In this document: positions 29,936-39,625 of the stretch, in pieces
Position numbering within the stretch: the first letter of the stretch is position 1
Layout of the letters: the number at the start of each line of letters is the position of its first letter
Origin: Elephas maximus indicus
Taxonomy: Eukaryota; Chordata; Mammalia; Proboscidea; Elephantidae
DNA: 64,000 nt
Assembly (NCBI RefSeq): GCF_024166365.1
Contig: NC_064825.1
Span: 99,338,480-99,402,479, forward strand
Reading direction: 5' to 3'
Notes under the pieces: model-generated
Databases searched by the model: none
Told to the model about the DNA's origin: nothing
The model's input: the letters and a program-made list of their open reading frames with translations, nothing else
Made by a program: the position numbers and the translations under genes

Positions 29936-32900
29936 TTGTTGTTTTTTAAGTTTTTATTGTGCTATAAGTGAAAGTTTACAAATCAAGTCTGTCTCTCACA
30001 CAAAAACTTATATACACCTTGCTACATACTCCCAGTTGCTCTCCCCCTAATGAAACAGCCCGCTGCCTCCCTCCACTTTCTCTTTTCATGTCCATTCTGC
30101 CAGCTTCTAACCCCCTCTACCCTCTCATCTCCCCTCCAGACAGGAGATGCCAGCATAGTCTCAAGTGTCCACCTGATCCAAGAAGCTCACTCCTCACCAG
30201 CATCCATCTCCATCCCATTGTCCAGTCGGTTCCATGTCTGAAGAGTGGCTTTGGGAATGGTTCCTGTCCTGGGCCAACAGAAGGTCTGGGGGCCATGACC
30301 ACTGGGGTCCTTCTACTTTCAGTCAGACCATTAAGTCTGGTCTTTTTACGAGAATTTGGGGTCTGCATCCCACTGCTCTCCTGCTACTTCAGGGGTTCTC
30401 TGTTGTGTTCTCCGTCAGAGCAGTCATCGGTTGTAGCCAGGCACCATCTAGTTCTTCTGGTCTCAGGCTGATGTAGTCTCTGGTTTATGTGGCCCTTTCT
30501 GTCTCTTGGGCTCGTAATTACCTTGTGTCCTTGGTGTTCTTCATTCTCCTTTGATCCATGTGGGTTGAGACCAATTGATGCATCTTAGATGGCTACTTGC
30601 TAACGTTTAAGACCCCAGACACCACTCCCCCAAGTGGGATGCAGGATGTTTTCTTAATAGATTTTATGATGCCAATTGACTTAGATGTCCCCTGAAACCA
30701 TGGTACCCAAACCCCCACCCCTCCTACGCTGGCCTTCGGAGCATTCAGTTTATTCAGGAAACTTCTCTGCTTTTGGTTTAGTCCAGTTGTGCTGACCTCG
30801 CCTGTATTGTGTGTTCTTTCCCTGCATCTAAAGTAGTTCTTATCTACTATTGAAGTCATGAATACCCCTCTTCCACCCTCCCTCCCTCCCCCCTCTCGTA
30901 ACCATCAAAGAATACTTTCTTCTCTGTTTAAACTATTTCTCAAGTTCTTATAATAGCGGTCTTATACAATATTTGTCCTTTTGCAACTAATTTCACTCAG
31001 CATAATGCCTTCCAGATTCCTCCATGTTATAAAACGTTTCACAGATACATCACCGGTCTTTATCGATGCATAGCATTCCATTGTGTGAATATACCATAAT
31101 TTATTTATCCATTCATCTGTTGATGGGCACCTTGGTTGTTTCCATCTTTTTGCTATTGTAAACAGTGCTACAATGAACATGAGTGTGCATATATCTGTTC
31201 ATGTAAAGGCTCTTATTTCTCTAGGATATATTCCAAGGACTGGAATTGCTGGATCATATGGTAGTTCTATTTCTAGCTTTTTAAGGAAGCGCCCAATTGA
31301 ATTCCAAAGTAGTTGTACCATTTTATATTCCCACCAGCAGTGTATAAGTGTTCTAGTCTCTCTACAACCTCTCCAACATTTATTATTTTGTGTGTTTTGG
31401 ATTAATATCAGCCTTGTTGGGGTGAGGCGGTATCTCGTTGTAGTTTTGATTTGCATTTCTCTAATGGCTAATGATCATGAGCATTTCCTCATCTATCTAT
31501 TAGCTGCCTGAATGTCTTCTTTGGTGAAGTGTCTGTTCATATCCTTTGCCCATTTTTAACTGGGTTATTTGTCTTTTTGTTGTTGAGTTTTTGCTGTATC
31601 ATGTAGATTTTAGAGATCAGATGTTGATCGGATTTGTCATAGCCAAAAACTTTTTCCCAGTCTGTAGGCAATCTTTCTACTCTTTTAGTGAAAGTCTCTG
31701 GATAAGCATAAGTGTTTGATTTTAAGAGTGCCCAGTTATCTAGTTTCTCTTCTGGTGTTTGTGCATTGTTAGTAATGTTTTGTATACTGTTTATGCCATG
31801 TATTAGGGCTCCTAGCATTGTCCCTATTTTTTCCTCTATGATCTTTATCATTTTAGGTTTTATATTTAGGTCTTTGATCCATTTTGAGTTCGTTTTTGTG
31901 CATGGTGTGAGATATGGGTCTTGTTTCATTTTTTTGTGGATGGATATCCAGTTATGCCAGGACCATTTGTTAAAGAGACTGTTTTTTCGCCATTTAACTG
32001 ACTTTGGGTCTTTGCCAAATATCAACTGCTCATAGGATTTATGTCTGGATTCTCAATTCTGTTCCACTGGTTTATATATGTGTTGTTGTACCAGTAACAG
32101 GCAGTTTTGACTACTGTGGTGATATAATAGGTTCTAAAATCAGGTAGTCTGAGGCCTCCCACTTTGTTCTTCTTTTTCAGGAATGCTTTACTTATCCAGG
32201 GCCTCTTTCCCTTCCTTATGAAGTTGGTGATTTGTTCCTCTATCTCATTAAAAAAAGTCATTGGTATTTGGGTCAGGATTGCATTGTATCTATAGATCGC
32301 TTTGGCTAGAATACATTTTACAATGTTGAGTCTTCCTATTCATGAGCAAGGTATGTTTTTCCACTTATGTAGGTCTCTTTTGGTTTCTTATAGTAGTGTC
32401 TTGTAGTTTTCTTTGTAAGGTCTTTTGCATCTCTGGTTAGATTTATTCCTAAGTATTTTATCTTCTTGGGGGCTACCATAAATGGTATCGATTTGGTGAT
32501 TTCCTCTTTGATGTTCTCATTATTGGTGTAGAAGAATCCAAAAGGTTTTTGTATGTTTGTCTTGTGTCCTGATACTCTGCTGAACTCTTCTATTAGTCAA
32601 GTAGTTCTCTTGAGTATTCTTCAGGGTTTTCTGTGTATAAGATCATGTCATCTGCAAATAAAGATATTTTTACTTCTTCCTTACCAATTTGGATGCCCTT
32701 TATTTATTTTTCTAGCCTAATTGCTCTGGCTAGGACCTCCAGCACAATATTGAATAAAGTGGTGATAAAGGGCTTTTTTTTTTTTTTTTAAAGGGCATCT
32801 AGTTGCTGATCTCAAGGGGAATGCTTTCAGACTCTCTCTGTTTAGAATGATGTTGGCTGTTGGCTTTGTATAAATGCCCTTTATTATGTTGAGGAACTTT

Positions 32901-33236
32901 CCTTCTATTCCTAGTTTGCTGAGAGTTTTTATCATGAATGGGTGTTGGACTTTGTCAAGTACCTTTTCTGCATCAGTTGATAAGATCATGTAGTTCTTGT
33001 CTTTTGTTTTATTTATATGATGGATTACATTGATTGTTTTTCTAATGTTGAACCATCCTTGTATACTTGGTATGAATCCCACTTGATCATGGTGAATTAT
33101 TTTTTTGATACGTTTTGAATTCTATTGGCTAGAATTTTGTTGAGGATTTTTGCATCTAAGTTCATGAAGGATGTAGGTCTGTAATTTTCTTTTGTTTTTT
33201 TGTGGTGTCTTTACCTGGTTTTGGTATTGCATATGG
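29936..33236 (-). mobile_element. L1 (inner copy plus outer 5' part): 3'UTR and ORF2 reverse transcriptase to C-terminus
   Basis: A second, differently diverged L1 3'UTR runs 29,945-30,930. ORF2 follows on the minus strand: C-terminus at 31,180-30,962 (KRWKQPRCPSTDEWINKLWY), the upstream block at 31,456-31,199 ([20 protein letters not shown]), 32,025-31,537 (WSWHNWISIHKKMKQDPYLT) and the reverse transcriptase finger/palm at 33,082-32,717 ([20 protein letters not shown]). It is truncated within ORF2 at 33,236. No ORF1 or 5'UTR. Frames are broken. The point where inner copy gives way to outer copy cannot be placed by eye. Confidence 0.92.
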
Positions 33237-33248
33237 TGATGGGCAAAA

Positions 33249-33459
33249 TTTAAATCAACTCCTTTCATTCCTAAATGGATGATGCAGGAGGAAAAAGTCC
33301 TTGTTCTCTCTTGAGTTTACCCTGCTGAATGTTTCCAACATGATAACGTGTAATTCAATGGCAGGTTACATCCGCTAGCCCTGAAAGCAGCCTGCTAAGA
33401 GTGCTCCAAAATCATCAATCCCAGGCAGTCAAAACTCTGAAATGCAATCAGACATGACA
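33249..33459. other. Unassigned
   Basis: Single-copy DNA, no repeat recognised. Confidence 0.3.
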
Positions 33460-33801
33460 TGATAGTTAATCTTATATGTCTACTTGGCTAGACTATGATG
33501 CCCCATTGTTTGGCTAAACACTAGGCTACATGTTGCTATGAAGGAAGGTATTTTGTAAATGTGATTACATTTACAATCGGTTGACTTTTAAGTGAAGGAG
33601 ATTACTTTCAATAATGTGGATGTGCCTCATCCAATCAGTTGAAGGCCTTAAGAGCAAAAACTAAGGTTTCCTGAGAAGAAAGAATTTTGCCTCAAGACTA
33701 TCACACAGAAATCCTGCCCAAGTTTCCAGCCTGCCTGCCTGCCCTACAGACTTTGGACTTGTCAGCCCCCACAATTGTGTGAGCTACTTCCTTAAAATCA
33801 A

Positions 33802-34764
33802 TCTCCCTCTCCCTCCTCCTCTCCCTTCCGCTCTCTCTCCCCCTCTTCCCCTCTCCCTCCCCCTCTTCCCCCTCTCCCTTCCCCTCTTCCCCCTCTCCCT
33901 CCCCCTCTCCCTTCCCCCTCCCTTCCCCTCTTCCCCCTCTCCCTCCCCCAATCCCTTCTCCTCTCCCTTCCCCTCTCTCCCTCTTCCCCCTCCCTCTCCC
34001 TCCCCTCCCTCCCCCATTCCCTTTCCTCTCCCCTCTCCCTCTCCCTCCCCCACTCTTCCCCTCTCCCTTCCCCTTTCCACCCCCTCTCCCTCTCTCTCCT
34101 TCTCCTTCCCCCTTCCCTGCCCCATCCCTCCCCTTCTCTCTTCCCCTCTTCCTCCTCCTCTCCCTTCCCCTCTCCACTCCTCTCCGCCTCTGTCTTCCCC
34201 TCTCCCTCTCCTTCCCCCCTCTTCCCTTCTCCCTCCCCCACTCCCTTCCCCATCCTTTCCCCTCTCTATTCCTCTCTCCCTCTCCCTCCCTTTTCCCCTC
34301 TCCTTCTCCTTCCCCCTCTCTCTCCTCTCCTTCCCCCTCCCCCTCCCTCCCACTCTCCCCCCTTCTCCCTACTCCCTCCCTTCCCCTCTCCACCCCTCTT
34401 TCCCTCTCCCCCCCTTGCTCCCCCTCTCTTCCCTTCTCCCTTCCCTACTCCCTTCACCTCTCCACTCCTCTCTCCCTCCCTCTTCCCCTCTCCCCCCCTT
34501 GCTCCCCCTCTCTTCCCTTCTCCCTTCCCTACTCCCTTCACCTCTCCACTCCTCTCTCCCTCCCTCTTCCCCTCTCCCTCCTTCTTCCCCTCTCCCTCTC
34601 CTTCCCCCTCTCCCTTCCCTTCTCCCTCCCCCTCCTTTCCCCTCTCCACCCCTCTCTCCCTCTTCCTCCCCCTCGCCACCCCTTTCTCCCTCTCCCTCCC
34701 CCTCTCCCTTCTCCTCTCCCTCTCCCACTCCCTGCCTCCCTCATTCCTTCTTGCTCTCTCTCTC
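33802..34764. repeat. Polypyrimidine (CCCTCT/CCCTTC) tract, about 960 bp
   Basis: The plus strand is almost purely C and T, with scattered A and very few G. Units are CCCTCT and CCCTTCC mixtures. An 84-bp higher-order unit is duplicated, seen by TTGCTCCCC at 34,415 and again at 34,499. The 341-codon plus-strand frame and the Gly/Arg/Glu-rich minus frames are repeat products, not genes. The strand asymmetry could allow triplex (H-DNA) structure. Confidence 0.95.
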
Positions 34765-34786
34765 ATATATGTATATATATATATAT
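34765..34786. repeat. (TA)n run
   Basis: ATATATGTATATATATATAT follows the CT tract and precedes the SINE. Confidence 0.9.
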
Positions 34787-34993
34787 CCCAATCAGTTTGT
34801 GTAGAGTCAGTTCCAACTCATGAGGAACCCATGTGTGTCAGAGTAGAACTGTGCTCCATAGGGTTTTCAATGGCTGTGACCTTTCAGAAGTGGATCACCA
34901 GGCCTTTCTCTGAGGTACCTTTGGGTAGATTTGAACCACCAACCTTTCAGTTAGTAACTATGTGCTTAACAATTTGTGCCACCCAGGGACTCA
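34787..34993 (-). mobile_element. AfroSINE, minus strand, in a TA/CA microsatellite
   Basis: Tail at the left (CCAATCAGTTTGTGTAGAGT), body CATGTGTGTCAGAGTAGAAC, head at the right (TTTGTGCCACCCAGGGACTC). Confidence 0.92.
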
Positions 34994-35026
34994 TACACAC
35001 ACACACACACACACGCACACACACAC
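34994..35026. repeat. (CA)n run
   Basis: About 33 bp of CA with one G. The TA and CA runs flank the SINE on opposite sides. Confidence 0.9.
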
Positions 35027-35070
35027 ATCCTATTGGTTGTTTTTCTCTGGAGATCCCTGACTGATATACA

Positions 35071-35410
35071 GATATGGTGCTCACAAGTAGAAGCAACCAA
35101 TTTATTTTCTTATCTAAACTCAAAGCCCTTTCCTGTGCCTCACGAGAAGATGTCTGTTCTAGAAAATGTCAAAGGAAAATTGAAAAATGGAACAGCGAAC
35201 AGCAAGTACAGACAACTGAGTAAGGTTTCACCGGATGGAGAAGTTTGCACTGTGTTTTAACAAGAAGTTGTAAACATATCCATGTAAGTTACCTCTATCC
35301 TTAGTTGTGAGAGTGACTCAAGTTAGGCAAATTGCATGACGGAAAAGCTGAGAAATAAAAGTCCAAATAAGTTAAAATAGTGTGTTGCGTGCAGGGCCTA
35401 TAACTTGGGG
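35071..35410. other. Unassigned
   Basis: No repeat or gene recognised. Confidence 0.3.
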
Positions 35411-35985
35411 CTCTTCCAATGTTTCCACTCTTTGGAAGAGGCCCCACTCACCAGGAGCCAGAAACCCAGGAGTCTCCTACACCCCCATATCCTTTCCCAC
35501 CGCTGTTTTACCTCCTAAGTAGCTCTCAACTCTGCTCATGTCTCCTCCATATCCCCTGCTATCTGCAGTCCATGCTATCTCCTCCTCTCACCTGGAAGCT
35601 GCTCAGCTGGCACTTCCCCCATGACCTCCACCTCCCACCCCCCAGTTAGGCCAGACCTGCCACTGCAGGCTCTGGCACTTCTCCTTCTTAGCACTTACCA
35701 CAGTCGTATCTATGGATTTATTGGTGAGCTTGTTTAAATAATGGCTGCCTCTTCCACTTCATTATAACGTCCTTTAGAGCAGGGACTGCATCTGTTTTCG
35801 CTCATCGTTCTGTTCCTGGCACTTAGCACAAATCCAGGAAGAAGGGGTTTGCAACATATTTTGATCAAGACTTTGTAAACATAGCCATATAAGTTAGCCC
35901 TTTCCTTATGCTTACTCTCCATCTACCCTTACCCTTATCTATGGTAAGTGCTCAATAAATATTTGTTGAAAGAGTGGATAAATGA
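35411..35985 (+). mobile_element. L2 LINE, 3' part
   Basis: L2 wording: TCTTAGCACTTACCACAGTC, TTTAGAGCAGGGACTGCATC, GTAAGTGCTCAATAAATATT at the 3' end. The left part (35,411-35,640) is weaker. Confidence 0.8.
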
Positions 35986-36679
35986 ACGAGTGAGTTTTAA
36001 ACATGAAAAAGAGATAGTTTCCACACATATGAAATCGGTTTTTCTCCCTCCCCCACCAAACAGATGCTAAAGAAATATTTCAAGGCCTTCTGTTTGAAAG
36101 AACATATTGGCCTGCTCAGAGCTCACACATAGGTGGTGGATACCCTTAGGAACCCTGGGCCTGGGTATTTGTTTAGGAGAGTGTGTGTCTGTGTGTGTGT
36201 GTAGTTGTAGGGTTATAAGGGGCTATTCTCTGGGGAGGGTAAAAAAGAGGATGAAAGTGAGGCTTCTATCTGATTACCTATCAAAATACAAATACATCCA
36301 GCCTAGAGCTCTGGAGCCTCATACTGAGTAAATATCTGATAAATATTTGTGCCATGAGTACAAATGTGAGGGAACCATTCCCCTGGTGCTGACACTGTGA
36401 GTGGATGCAGGAGAAAAGATAAGGGCCTCCCGTATAACCATTTCTTTCTCTGTCCTGGAAAGATCTCCTGGATAGTCCTGTGGGATCCCTCAGGGAGGGA
36501 ATGGCCCAGCAAGTGGCCTGCTCCGGTCAATGGGCTGCCGTTTGACTCTCTTTACACCCACCAACAAGACCTGGTCCTAGCTAAGAAACAGGCTCTCTTA
36601 AGTATCCTTTCTTGGGAGTATAAACAGCATCAGTTTTTTGCAGGACAAAACTGTAAACACATATACCTTTGATGGTGGC
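35986..36679. other. Single-copy DNA with a short TG run; no gene seen
   Basis: A TG microsatellite lies at 36,180-36,205. No domain in the open frames. Confidence 0.4.
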
Positions 36680-36857
36680 AAAGTCCCTTCTAGGAGCCTT
36701 TTCCATGGATGTACTTGAACTTGTGTGCAAAGATGAGTATATGAAGATGTTCATTGCAGCATTATTTATGCCAGTGAAAAATTAAAACAACAAATGTCTA
36801 ATGATAGGGAAATGGTTTAATGAGTTGTGGTTCATTTATTGAATAATATTATAAAGA
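36680..36857 (+). mobile_element. Old L1 (L1M) ORF2 C-terminal fragment
   Basis: GATGTTCATTGCAGCATTAT, TTATGCCAGTGAAAAATTAA and AACAAATGTCTAATGATAGG match the plus-strand L1 region coding the ORF2 C-terminus. Confidence 0.85.
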
Positions 36858-37085
36858 TGCAAGGTGGTCCACCAGCCTGAGATCAGAAGAACTAGATGGT
36901 GCCTGGCTACCGCCAATGATCGCCCTGACAGGGAACACAACAGAGAGCCCCAGATGGAGTGGGAGAAAGGTGTGAAACACAACTCAAATTCATGTAAAAA
37001 GACCAGACTTAATGGTCTAACAGAGACTGGAGGAACCCCTGAAATTATGGCCCCTGGATGCTCTGTTAACCCAAATTTGAAACCA
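36858..37085 (+). mobile_element. L1 3'UTR fragment, plus strand
   Basis: GCCTGAGATCAGAAGAACTA, GATGGTGCCTGGCTACCGCC and AAAGACCAGACTTAATGGTC match the reverse complement of the L1 3'UTR near 30,300-30,480. The A-rich end (GGGGAAAAAAAGAAAAATGC) may be a tail. It replaces the target within or beside the L1M piece. Confidence 0.9.
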
Positions 37086-37149
37086 TTCCAAAGGGGAAAA
37101 AAAGAAAAATGCAAGATGGGCTTTCTCTGTCCCACGCTTTCTCAGTTTT

Positions 37150-37410
37150 CCTTCTGACCCACAAGAGTGCCTTCTCAGTGCCCTTTGCTGGATTAACCTC
37201 CTCTCCCTGGCCCTGGATGTTGAAGGCCCTGGCCCAGTCTTAGGCCCTCTGTTCTCATAAGTTTATACTCACCAGTTAGTGATTTCATCCAGGGTCATAG
37301 CTTTACATACTATCTTGCAGCTCATTGACTTCAAATTACCTCTAGCCTCTACTGAGCTCCAAGCTATTAACTCCAACAGCCTTCTCAGTGTCTTCACTTA
37401 GATGTCTAAT
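37150..37410 (+). mobile_element. L2 LINE fragment, left of a SINE array
   Basis: L2-like text ending CAGTGTCTTCACTTAGATGT, CTAAT. The same element seems to resume at 38,009 (ACCTCAGACTGAACACAGTC, AAGCAGAATGCTCATTTTC). Confidence 0.75.
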
Positions 37411-37591
37411 GTTGTTGTTGTTAGGTGCTGTCGAGTTGATTTCGAGTCATAGCAACCCCATGTGACAGAGAACTACCCTATTACAGGAACAATTCACCAG
37501 GTCTTTTTCCTGCAGAGTCACTGGGTGGGTTCAAACCACCAACCTTTCAGTTAGCAGCCAAGTGCTTAACCACTGTGCCACCAGGACTTCT
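37411..37591 (-). mobile_element. AfroSINE array, copy 1, minus strand
   Basis: GTTGTTGTTGTTAGGTGCTG through CCACTGTGCCACCAGGACTT. It is bounded by TTAGATGTCTAATGTT at 37,398-37,413 and 37,592-37,607, identical over 16 bp. The duplication overlaps the SINE tail by a few bases. Confidence 0.95.
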
Positions 37592-37604
37592 TTAGATGTC
37601 TAAT

Positions 37605-37785
37605 GTTATTGTTGTGTGCTGTCCAGTCAATTTCAACTCATAGCAAACATATAGGACAGACTAGAACTGCCTCATGGGTTTCCAAGACTACAATCTTCAT
37701 AGAAGCAGACTGGCTGGTGGGTTTGAACTGCCGACCTTTCAGTTAGCAGCTGAGTGCTTAATACTGTGCCATACAGGGCTCCTTC
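37605..37785 (-). mobile_element. AfroSINE array, copy 2, minus strand
   Basis: Runs from ATTGTTGTGTGCTGTCCAGT to CTGTGCCATACAGGGCTCC, between the second TAGATGTCTAAT (37,593-37,604) and a third at 37,786-37,797. Confidence 0.95.
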
Positions 37786-37797
37786 TAGATGTCTAAT

Positions 37798-38008
37798 AAA
37801 ACCAAGCCACACCCATTGCCAATGAGTTGATTCTGACTCCTAGCGACCCGGTAGGACAGAATAGAACTGCCCCCATAGGGTTTCCAAGGTTCCTAGTGAC
37901 CATATAGGATGGAACAGAACTGCCCCATAGGGTTTCCAAGGCTTTTTTAATCTTTACAGAAGCAGACCGCCACATCTGTCTCCCGCAGAGCGGCTAGTGG
38001 GTTTGAAC
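37798..38008 (-). mobile_element. AfroSINE array, copy 3, minus strand, 5'-truncated
   Basis: Starts AAAACCAAGCCACACCCATT. It contains an internal repeat of the AGAACTGCCCC-ATAGGGTTTCCAAGG block (at about 37,863 and 37,917). It ends at GTGGGTTTGAAC, the B-box position, with no head. No right-hand copy of the target sequence is visible. Confidence 0.9.
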
Positions 38009-38130
38009 TACCTCAGACTGAACACAGTCAAAGCAGAATGCTCATTTTCTCAGCCACCCCCAACCCTGAAATTTGTTTCTATTCCACAAACTACCCACTT
38101 GCTAAAATCAGCAATTTAAGAGATACCTTT
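38009..38130 (+). mobile_element. L2 LINE fragment, right of the SINE array
   Basis: Continues the L2 text: TGACCCCTCTCATTGCCTC, ATCTGTCG; moderately diverged. Confidence 0.6.
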
Positions 38131-38735
38131 GACCCCTCTCATTGCCTCACTGCAAGCCTTGCTGCTTTTTACTGCTCTCATGCATCTCGTATCTGTCGAA
38201 CTCGTCTGGGTCACTCAGCTCCAGCCATGCAGCCACCTAGTTGCTCCCGGTGTTGGAAAGGACTATGCAAGGGGTGACTACCAGAGGTGGGGGTTGTTGG
38301 GGGCAATCTTCGAGGCTGGGGATCACAGGGCAGCCCCTGGCAGTGCTTTATTCTGAGATCCAGGACTCAATCTTTGGGTGGCCCCGGGGTCAGGACTTGC
38401 CTGGCTGAGTCCTGCAGCACAGTGGGAGGCACCAAGGACAGACACCTGGGAGGGAGGTGGACACCTGTGAGGATGTGGGCCTTGTCCTCCAGAGCACTTC
38501 CCCGGCTTGGGCCGCTGCTCCAACAGCAAGGAACCACAGACAGGTCATGTCTTCTGGGCCCCAGCATTCTCTCACCCAGGACCAATGGCAACTTGAGACT
38601 TGACTATCTTCCCCCTTCCCTCCTCTCACGGCTGTGGTGATACAAATGCAGGGGCTCCCAGGAGCCGGTGGGCACTGTCAGTGTCACAATCACAGGCACC
38701 AGCAAACTGTTCGGGGCAAATGATCTCACCAAGCT
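38131..38735. other. GC-rich single-copy DNA; no gene seen
   Basis: Many overlapping frames on both strands (38,287-38,640 and others) without domains. Confidence 0.4.
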
Positions 38736-38960
38736 CGCTGTGATTCACATTGAGACTTACTGTGTTCCAGGTCTCTGCTAGGCACAGTTCATGCATTGTG
38801 TCGGTGTTTCCCCCCAACACACAGTTTGGTGTTAGTAATAACATTAGCCCCATTTTACAGATGAGAAGCTGAGGCTGGGAGGGTAAGTATGTTGCCCAAA
38901 CCCGCTCAGAACTTAGGGCTCCAAAGCTTCTGCTCTTGTCTCCAATGCTGTTCCCACTGC
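38736..38960 (-). mobile_element. MIR SINE, minus strand
   Basis: Reverse-complement MIR: AACATTAGCCCCATTTTACA, GATGAGAAGCTGAGGCTGGG, with the preceding TGTGTTCCAGGTCTCTGCTA. Confidence 0.85.
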
Positions 38961-39268
38961 CCTCCAGTGGAAGCAGGGCCCTCTAACTGGGAGGACATGA
39001 CCCTGAGACCTGGAAGTCACCTCTCTTCCTTGCTTTAGAGGCAGAGAACAGCTTCTTTAGAGGCAGAGAACAGAGTTGAGAACAGCTTCACTCCCTGCAC
39101 ACAGGACACAGCCCAGACCCAAAGCCTCCTGAGAGCCAGGCCAGTAGTCTTTCTCTTCTTCCTGGAAGCCCACTCCTTATACCAGCTCATGCAAAAATAC
39201 TTGGGCAACAAGCATGGGGCTGGGTTCCTTTTCAAGGTTGGAGCTAATTCCCAGCAGAGTGGCATGCT
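38961..39268. other. Unassigned
   Basis: A short direct duplication TTTAGAGGCAGAGAACAG (about 39,036 and 39,056). Otherwise single-copy. Confidence 0.4.
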
Positions 39269-39470
39269 AGAAAGAGCCTAGGCTATGGCATCAGTCAGAT
39301 CTTCGTTCAAATCCCACTCCTCTAGCCTTGGGCAAATACTTAACCTCTCTGACCCTCAGTTTCCACATTTGCAAAATGGGGACAATCATACTAATTTTCA
39401 AGTTAGTTATGAGGATTAAGTGAAACGTAAGAAGTAAAAATGCCCAGCGTATAATAACATCCAAATCATA
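39269..39470 (+). mobile_element. MIR SINE
   Basis: Near-complete MIR: AGAAAGAGCCTAGGCTATGG, CAAATCCCACTCCTCTAGCC, CTTAACCTCTCTGACCCTCA, TTTGCAAAATGGGGACAATC. Confidence 0.92.
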
Positions 39471-39549
39471 TTAATTCATTGTTTCCTTTAGTCTTTCTTG
39501 ATCACATTGCAGAAGTGATATGATTGCCTCCAGTGAAAATTTTCTTCTT

Positions 39550-39625
39550 TGGTTGAATATGGATATACTTGAACTTGTGTGCAGAGATGAGTGTATAAAG
39601 ATGTTCACTGCAGTGTTATAAGTGG
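39550..39625 (+). mobile_element. L1M fragment
   Basis: ATACTTGAACTTGTGTGCAG and AAGATGTTCACTGCAGTGTT match the L1M piece at about 36,705-36,770. Confidence 0.7.

Larger units (their letters stand above)
33460..35070 (+). mobile_element. LTR-like repeat (ERVL/MaLR-like), swollen by an internal CT tract and a SINE
   Basis: The left part (33,460-33,800) runs from TGATAGTTAATCTTATATGT through CCAATCAGTTGAAGGCCTTA to GTGTGAGCTACTTCCTTAAA. The right end resumes at 35,027 with CATCCTATTGGTTG and TCTCTGGAGATCCCTGACTG. Members of this family normally carry a short CT/TA simple repeat here. In this copy it is occupied by a roughly 960-bp CT tract, a TA run, a minus-strand SINE and a CA run. Family name uncertain. 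A non-coding fossil. Confidence 0.65.

Noticed and set aside
33779-34804. 341-codon Pro/Ser/Leu-rich open frame, and Gly/Arg/Glu-rich frames opposite
   Set aside because: They are translations of the CT simple-repeat tract. They contain no domain, and long frames occur in several phases on both strands because the tract lacks stop codons.
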